From a virus: a stretch of DNA of 48,046 nt. This document shows, one piece after another, positions 8,254 to 17,200 of this stretch (within the stretch, counting starts at the first letter, position 1; every line of letters begins with the position of its first letter). The stretch covers positions 1 to 48,046 of IMG/VR virus record IMGVR_UViG_3300017739_000022. The stretch is one strand, 5' to 3'. The notes beneath the pieces were generated by a model that did no database searches, had not been told where the DNA came from, and saw only the letters and a list, made by a program, of their open reading frames with translations. A program made the translations under genes and the position numbers.

Positions 8254-11200
8254 TCACTTGCTCTTAAGTTCTCTTACTTCAGCAGACAGTGACTTAACTG
8301 CCTCGATCAGGACACCTACGAGACCGTTATAGTTAACGGACTTGTACTCGCCATGACCAACCAGTTCTGGAGCAACAGCTTCAACATCTTGAGCAGAAAC
8401 ACCCATAGATGCTGTGCCATCATTCTTCCAGTTCCAGGAAATACCATTCAGGTTATTGATCATTTCAAGCGCATTATCAATGACGCTGATATCTTGCTTG
8501 AGCGTAATATCAGATGTAGCATTGAAGTGTTGTGCATTAACTGTTCCAGAGAAGGAAGCAGTTGTACCTGACAGATTACCTGTCATTGCGTTTGAACCGT
8601 CAATAGAAAGAACGGTTGACAGATCTGGTGTGTTGTTAAGGATTGCAGCAGCAACATAATTCTTAGAAGCAACATCGTCGCCATCAAGAATAGAGTTGTT
8701 GTTCAACTTAATGCCAGATGCAGAAGCAGCATTACCAGTGGTATCCTGGTTACCTACGGTGTCAACACCAGGCAGGCTAACGTCGGAAGTACCATCAAAG
8801 TCTCTACCACCGATCTTTCTAGCAACACCCTTGATTCCCTTACGGAGACCATTTCTTCCCTTGAATTCAACTTCTCCGGTAGCTTTGTCTTCTACCATGA
8901 TCAGACCATCCAGATCAATTTGACCGGATACTGGATCAAGAGAGATTGTTGCAGTACCAATGTCCAACTGGCCGGTAACACGCATTGTGCCATCGACAAT
9001 AACATCGTGGTTAGATGTTCCACCACCTGGCTTGTTATAAACAAGGTTAGAACCAACGCTAATTGGTCCAAGTGTAGCAGTTGAAGCAGAGAGGTCTGCA
9101 GTTGCAACGGAAGATGCACCAATTACATCGCCAGTTACAGAACCAGTTACATCACCAACCAGATCACCAGTTACGTTACCGGTTAAATCACCGATTACGT
9201 TACCAGTTACATCGCCGGTTACAGGACCTGTGAAGGTTCCAGTCAGATCACCCTGAATGTCACCAATTACATTACCATGGAATGCAGTTGCAGTAACGAT
9301 TCCAGTAAATGTTGGTGAATCAAGAGGTGCCTTTGTTCCGACTGTAGTCAGAATATCAGTGATAACGTCAGAGTCGTTATCCAAGGCTGCAGCCAACTCT
9401 TCGAGTGTATCGAGGGCGGCTGGGGCAGTTCCAACCAAGTTGGAGATTGCTGTATCAACATAAGACTTAGGAGCAAATGTTGATGCAAGAGCACCACCAA
9501 GGCTGAGAGCATTGGTTGCTGTGGCAGCGGTTGTTGCTGTCAAAGCATTACCAGTTGTATTCTGATTACCAGTTGCAGTAACACCTGGGATGCTGAAGGA
9601 AGATGCACCAAGTGTGCTCAGTTTTGTGTCAACAGAAGCACTTGTGGTGAAGTCAGAATCGTTAGTGATATCTGAAGTTGCCAAAGTAGCACTTCCAAGA
9701 CTTGTAACCAGAGCAGGAACTCCAGTGAGGTTGCCCCATGCAAGATAGTGTGCAGGGAGTTGACCACCAAGTTGAGCTGCATCGGTTGCTGTAGCAGCAT
9801 TACCAGTTGTATCTTGGCTACCTGTTGCAGTTACACCAGGCAGTTCAATATCAGCAGAACCATCAAATGCGACACCAGCAATTGTTACTGGGGCAGCAAG
9901 CTTGGTTGCAGTAGCGGCGTTACCAGAGGTGTTCTGGTTACCAGCGATATTTACACCAGGCAGGTTGATGGAAGAAGAACCGTTAAAGGAAACACCACCA
10001 ATGTTGCGAGCAGTTGCAAGAGTTGTTGCAGTAGCTGCATTGCCAGTTGTATCTTGGCTACCAAGTGCATTAACACCAGGCAGGTTGATTGAGGAAGAAC
10101 CATCAAATGCAACACCACCAATGGTAACTGAAGATGCCAGCTTGCTTGCAGTTGCAGCATTACCACTTGTAGAAGCAGCAACGGTTGCTGTAGCAGCGTT
10201 ACCGGTTGTATCTTGATTACCAACAGCGTTAACACCAGGCAGGTTGATTGAGGAAGCACCATCAAATGCAACACCAGCGATTGTTACTGGTGTCTCCAGA
10301 GCAGATGCTGTAGCAGCATTGCCTGAAGTATCCTGATTACCAGGGACGTTTACGCCTGGCAAGTTAATTGAAGCTGAACCATCGAAGCTTACTCCTCCAA
10401 TTGTTCTTGCAGTTGCGAGAACAGTAGCAGAAGCAGAATTACCTGAACATGCATCGGCAGATGTTGCGACAGCAGCACGACCGGATGTATCCTGTGTACC
10501 AGCACTGGTTACACCAGGAAGGTCGAGAGAAGCACCAGGTGCGAGATCAGTGGTCAAACCACCAATTGAAACTGTATGATCAAGCGCAGTTGCTGTAGCA
10601 GAATTACCGATACAAGCATCAGAACTAGATGCAGTGTCAGCGTTACCTGTCAGATCGCCAGTGATGTTTGCAGCGATAGGCTTATTAGCAACCCAAGTAT
10701 CGTTAATAGATGCATAGGTGAATGTTGCACCAGCACCATCAACGGTCAATCCAGCGCCATCAGCAGAGGTAGCATCAGCAGCACCCTTAGCAACGGTGAT
10801 GTTAGCGTCAACAACTTCCAGGTTGCTGGAAGAGATTGTTGTAGTGTTGCCCTGAACAGTCAGGTCACCAACAACAGTCAGGTTTGAACCAACTTCAGCG
10901 TCACCAGATACAGTCAGACCTGTCAGAGTTCCAACAGATGTGATTGCAGGCTGTGCAGCATCAGAAACAGTCAGAGAAACTGTTGCAGTAGCGGCATTAC
11001 CAGAGGTGTTCTGGTTACCAGCACTTGTTACACCAGGAAGATCCAGGGATGTTCCAGATGCGAGATCAGTTGAAAGACCACCGATTGTAACGGTATGTGC
11101 CAGAGCAGATGCAGTAGCAGCATTACCAGTGGTATCTTGTGAACCAGCGGCAGTTACACCAGGAAGTTCAATATCAGCAGAACCATCGAATGCAACGCCA

Positions 11201-14200
11201 GCGATTGTTACTGGTGAAGCAAGCTTGCTTGCTGTTGCTGCATTACCTTCAAGAGCACCCTTGAATGTAGTTGCAGACAATCTATCGAGACCTGGGTTGT
11301 AGGTCAGTTCAACATCAGTATTGAGATCTTGGAAGCCAGTCGCAGCATCTACGAATGTTACCAGTCTCTCAGTATTGCTGACGTTATCAGCAGCAACGCT
11401 AACAGTTGCAGCTTCAGATGCATTATCAATAGTATCTGTAGATACCAGATATGCAGAATCGTTTGCAAACTGTGAAACGTTTGTAGGAACACCAGTCAGA
11501 TCGCCGTATGCACCAGAGAAGGTTACGAGACCAACTGTAGTTTCCAGATCGGAAAGTGCAGATGCAGTAGCATAGTATGCCTTAACTTCACCAGCAAACA
11601 GAGTTGAATCTGCAGCTAATGTAGCTGTATCAGCATTACCTGTTACGTCACCTGTCATTGGTCCAACAAATGCACCTGCAGTCAGGGTATTTGTGGATGG
11701 GTTGTAGGTTATACCAGCGTCACTCTTAGCACGGACATTGCCGGATGCAGAAGAGGTCATCATCATGTAATGTACTGCATCAGCATCAGCAGAAGAATCA
11801 ACCTGTACGTTTGCAGCATTGATTGCATCATCAGCCAATGTAGCTGTATCGGCATTACCTGTTACGTCACCGGTCAAATTAGCGGTGATCATTCCAGCAG
11901 CGAAGTCGCCACTTGCATCTCTTACAACAACCTTATCTGCAGTTGCATCGGAAGAAGCTTCCAGTGAAATTGCAAATGAAGCACCAGTAGCACCAGTATA
12001 GGTGGCAGCACCAGTCAAGTATGCACCTGTGGACATTGTCAATGTGCTGAGGGCACTGCCCAGAGCGTGTCCAGAGATGGTGTTATTTGCAAGCTTATCG
12101 TTAGAGATAGAACCAGCAAGTTGTGCGTTGGTGATTGTGCCTGACAGAGATGTTGTAGGCAGGTTTGTCGCATCAGCAAGGTTGAACGCAGGAGTTGCAT
12201 CAGTTGCACCCAGTGCGAGTTCAACACCACCGAAGGAAACTGTGGAGTTAACGAGTGAAGAATTAGCGATATTGCTAATTGTGTTCGCGGAAGCATCAAT
12301 TGTCTTAGATGTCAGAGTTTGTGCATCTGATGCACCAACAACAACACCTGTAGGCATTGACTTACCGAGAACGGTAGAAGCAGTCAGAACTTCAGATCCA
12401 TCGATCATGAAGGTCTTACCGGAAGCAAGTTCGACATGCTCGCTAGACTTCAGTGACTTAGAGTCATAGTTGTATGCGATTGTCTTATTGTTACCAAACT
12501 TGATACCTGCACCGTGGGTGAGGATATCAGTTGCAGCACCTGAAGCAACATGGATCTCAGAATCAGCGATTGAAACTTCGTTGGTGTTAACGGTTGTAGT
12601 ATTACCATCAACAACGAGGTCACCCTTAATTCTCAGAGCACCACTAACACTGTTGTCACCATTAGGATCAACAATAATGTCACCAGTACCAGAGATGGTT
12701 GCATCGGTCATTTCCAGACCGCCAGTTGATGTCTTGATTGTATCAGCAACTGTATCGCCATCGATGTTAAGACCGAAGGCAGAAGCCTGAACAACAGCAA
12801 CACCACTAACTGTCAGAGAAGTTGAATCAACAACTGCCCACTGACCGTCTCCTCTCAGGAATGTGGAAGCATCAGCAGTTCCACTACCCAGTCTTGCAGA
12901 AGCAACAGTACCGCTAAGGTTAGATGCATCAATGTCTGCAGTGACGCTGGTTGCAGTCAGATCTCCAGCAACAGCAAGATCGCCAGAAGTTCTAACGATT
13001 CCAGTTGTACCAGCCTTACCACTCAGGGTGAGGTCTCCGTCCTTACCAGAAACTGTAGAAGCAGCAACACCTGTTGCGAATACAACAGCTTCACCGTCCT
13101 GACTCAGGATGTTGGTGTTAGCAGCGATTTGCAGTGGAGCTTTCAGTTGAACAGCACCTGATCCACCTGGAGCAAGTTCAATGTCACCAGTTCCAGTTGG
13201 CTTAAGTACGAGGTTTTGATCGTCTGAAGCAGAAAGGATGATGTTATCAGCACCGTCAGCCTCAACAATCTTCTGACCATTAACATACAAGGATCCAGGA
13301 CCGATGTATACGTCCTTCCACATTGCTGTAGGAGAACCAAGGTCATAAACGTTATCTGCAGAAGGAACAATATTTCCAGTTACAGCAGCGTCTCCACTCA
13401 GAGTCAGAGAACCAGCAGAAAGGTTTCCAGAGATAACAGCACTTGCAGCATTAACAGCAGCGGTTGCAGTAATGTCAGCATCAGAAATAATAGATGCAGC
13501 AGTTACGCTTCCTGGCAGATCAACGCTAGATACGTTGACATACTGTGTGCCGTTGAATGCGAGAACCTGACCTTCAGCAGAAGCAGCAAGAGCAACATCA
13601 GAAAGATCTGACAGAGCATCTACAACACCAAGTCCACCACCAGCAGTTGCATATGAATGGAATTCAACGATGTCTCCTTCGAACAGAGGCTCAAGAACCT
13701 TAACATTAAATCCATCAGCAGCAGTTACTTCGTTAGTACTCAACTTAACACCGTTGACGAATACGTCAAGGTAGTTTGGATTGTATGTAAATACGAAGTC
13801 AGTTTGACCTTCAGTTGCAGTTCTAGAATCAGTTGTTCTTGTCGCTGGGAGAATATCAGTCAGATCCTGCCAGATCAAATTACCAGTTGCTACGTCAATA
13901 CCAATGGTCTGTTTCTCACCACCGGAAGCACCTGTGGAGTCATAGATCTTGGTGTTAACTCTAAACTCGTTGAATGTTGAAATTCCAACGGACTCAACAT
14001 CAGCAGAGAGAAGATTAGCAGTGATATTTTGCGCAGAGAAGTCTCCATTAGAATCGCGAGCAACGATCATATCTGCAGTATTAGCAGAAGTTGCACGGAT
14101 AGACAGACTTACAGTATCTGAATCAGAAAGTGAATCGATATATGTAGAATCACCTTCGATAGCGAGTGAACTTGTCAGCAGGTTAACATCGGATGAACCG

Positions 14201-17200
14201 GTGTCTCCAGTAACAGTCAGCTTCTCAGAGATTTCAGTTGTTGTAGCAGACATGATACGACCCTTAGAGTCGATATCCAGTACAGGAACTTGGCTCTTAG
14301 AACCATAGCTTGTAGAAGTTACACCAGTAGGCTCAAGTCCAAGAACAACTACACCGTTAGATGCAACACCCTTGAGTTCTCCGTCGAAACCTTCAATTGA
14401 AAGAACAGCAGTTTGCTGATCGACAGTGAATGAACCGATATCAGATGAAACATCCAGTGTTGTATCAACCTGAGTTGAACCAGCAGAAACAATACGACCC
14501 TTGCTATCAACTTGGAAGAAAGGAATCTCAGTTGTAGAACCATAGATTGCAGGAGCTACACCAGTTTCTGTCAGTGTCAGAGTTACATCGTTACCATCTT
14601 CAGCTGCACCGTCAACAACTACGATATCGTTGTTTCCGCTGTCACTGATAGACTTAACGAATACACCAGTTGTATCTGTTCCAAGAGCAACAGAATCTGG
14701 TTGAACAGTAGCAAGACCGGCTGCATCAATAAGGATGTCGCCATGAACCTTACTAAAGGTATAAACAGGCATACGGTCAACTTTCATGCTGACGTTAGTG
14801 CCGTTTGCACCAGAGTCAAGGATCATCAGATCATCGTCTGCGATTGGAGAGCCAACTTCTGTGCCAGCATCAATATCAAGAGCAGAAATCTGAACCTTGT
14901 TTGCATTATCAATAGTATCAATGTAGAGATCATTGATTGGAGTTGCTTCCCAAACACCAGTATTGATTGTAGCAACTGTCTCCAGGGAGGAGTTGATTAC
15001 ACCAGCACCAAGTGTGGTTGCACTGAGAACTTCTGTTCCACCAATCTTGTAGACCTTACCAACCTTAGTATTGATATTCTCGGAAGACTTGAAAGAAGAA
15101 GTGAGAGCATCAAAGACGAAAGTCTTGTCAACCGCACCCTTAATGGTGATACCACCACCGTCTGCCTGAGAATCAGTTGTACCAGCAGCATTAAGGATAA
15201 TGTTGTGGTCACCGATTTCAACCTCAGTTGAGTTAACAGTGTTTGTAGTACCTCTAATTTCAAGGTCACCCTTGATAACAATCTTACCAGTTGGGCCATC
15301 ATCAGAATTTGGATCAAGGTAGAATACCTCTGGTCCAGCAATAGTATCTGAAGTGATAGCAATTGCATTTGCTTCACCAGTTGTGATAAATGTAGGTGCA
15401 GTAACAGATGTTGCTACGTCAACTACTGGATCAAGGTCAACCTTAATGTTGTTATCACTAACAGTTGTGGTTACGTTTGTACCACCTTCAATGTTCAGAA
15501 CATCATCGAGAAGATCAACATCATCGCTTCCGCTGTCTGCAGTCATGTTAAGGACTGTAGATACTGAAGTAGTTCCCATGGAGAGAACACGACCTCTGTC
15601 GTCAACTTCGATAACTGGGAAGTTACCCTTTGTTCCGTATGAACCAGCAACAACTCCGGTTGTTGTAAGTCCAACAGTTACAGCAGCATCTTCTGTACCT
15701 GAAGCATTAACAATGATATCAGACTGACCCATGTCAGCGAGAGTTGCAACGTAGTTACCAACTGTGTCGGTAGCCAGTTCAATGGAGTTAGGCTGAATGG
15801 TTGTATTGATGACTACATCAGCAGTACCATCAAACAGGATATCGCCCTTAACGTCTCCATCAAGTTCGAGCTTTCTGAACTCAGTAAGTCCGAATGCATC
15901 GGTTGCTGTAGTTGCATTGCCAAGGAATTCTCCTGTAGCGGTGATGTTTCTTGCAGCGAAATCGCCAGAAGCATCTCTTACAACAGCCTTATCTGCCTCG
16001 TTAGCAGCAGTTCCCTTCAGGGAGATTGTGAAGTCAGTTCCACTGACTTGAGTTGCGATATAGTCACTACCCAAGACTGACAGATTCTGTGTCAGAGGAT
16101 CAACTACACCAGCACCTGCATCGTCAGAACCGAGACTAATGCTTGTAGAAATAGCAACGTTGGTTACGTTGGTGATGAGACCCTTAGCGTTAACAGTGAT
16201 CTGAGAGACGTGTGCTCTGTCACCAAACTGACCAGTGGTAGTTGGGTTGACGTTATTCAGAACAAAGTTAAGTGTCTTATCAGCAGTGCCATCGAAGCTG
16301 ATTGCTCCAGCAACACCGTCGCCAGTGATATCAATTGCACGAGCAGTCTCTAACTTAGTAGCGCGATCTGCAAGACCGTGGAAGTTAGGTGCAGTGATTG
16401 CATTAGCAGCAAAATCACCATTTGCATCTCTTGAAACAACTGTAGAAGCAGTGTTTGCAGGAGTTGCATCAATGCTGACGCTAACTTCATTATTAAGAGT
16501 GGTTGTAGTAAGATGATCTGCACCAGAGATAGTCAGTTTCTCTGTCAGGAACTCAATTGTTTCATCAGCACCTGCATCAGCAGCAACACTCAGTGAAGTA
16601 CCAACAGCAGTTACAGTTGTATCAAGTACAAGACCCTTGGCATTAGTTGTAATGATAGGAATCTCAGTCGCAGAACCATGTGTTCCAGGAGCTGCATTGA
16701 CATCTCTCAATGTCATTGTGAGATCTACATCAGCTGTAGCATCATATGCAACTTGAGGTGCGATAGCATCGCCAGATCCGTCAAGACCAATGCTGAACTT
16801 ACGCTCAGTTTCTTGTGCAGTTGCTGTATCAGCATTACCGATCAAGTCTCCGGTGAATGTAGGAGCAGTTACATTTGCACCTGCAATAATTGTGCTGTCG
16901 AAAGAAGCCGCACCAGCAACATTCAGAGTTGACTGAAGGGTTGTGATTCCACCAACAGTAGTATCACCAGTTACATCAACAGTTGTATCGAACTGTGCAG
17001 CAGACTTTACACGAAGTGTAGAATCAAGTACAGCAGCGCCAGTCGCATTCAGTGTAGTGAGTGTAGTTGCACCAGTTACATCCAGAGTGCTATCAAGTGT
17101 AGCAGCACCAGTTACATCCAGAGTATCTCCAGTAGCAACTGGACCATTCAGTGAAGAAGCACCACTAACTGCCATGATTCCATTAATCTGAGCAGCTGCA

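Noticed and set aside
9780-11250. CRISPR-like array, suggested by regular ~120-base repeats
   Set aside because: The repeats are imperfect, in frame and code for fibre modules. No unique short spacers are present.
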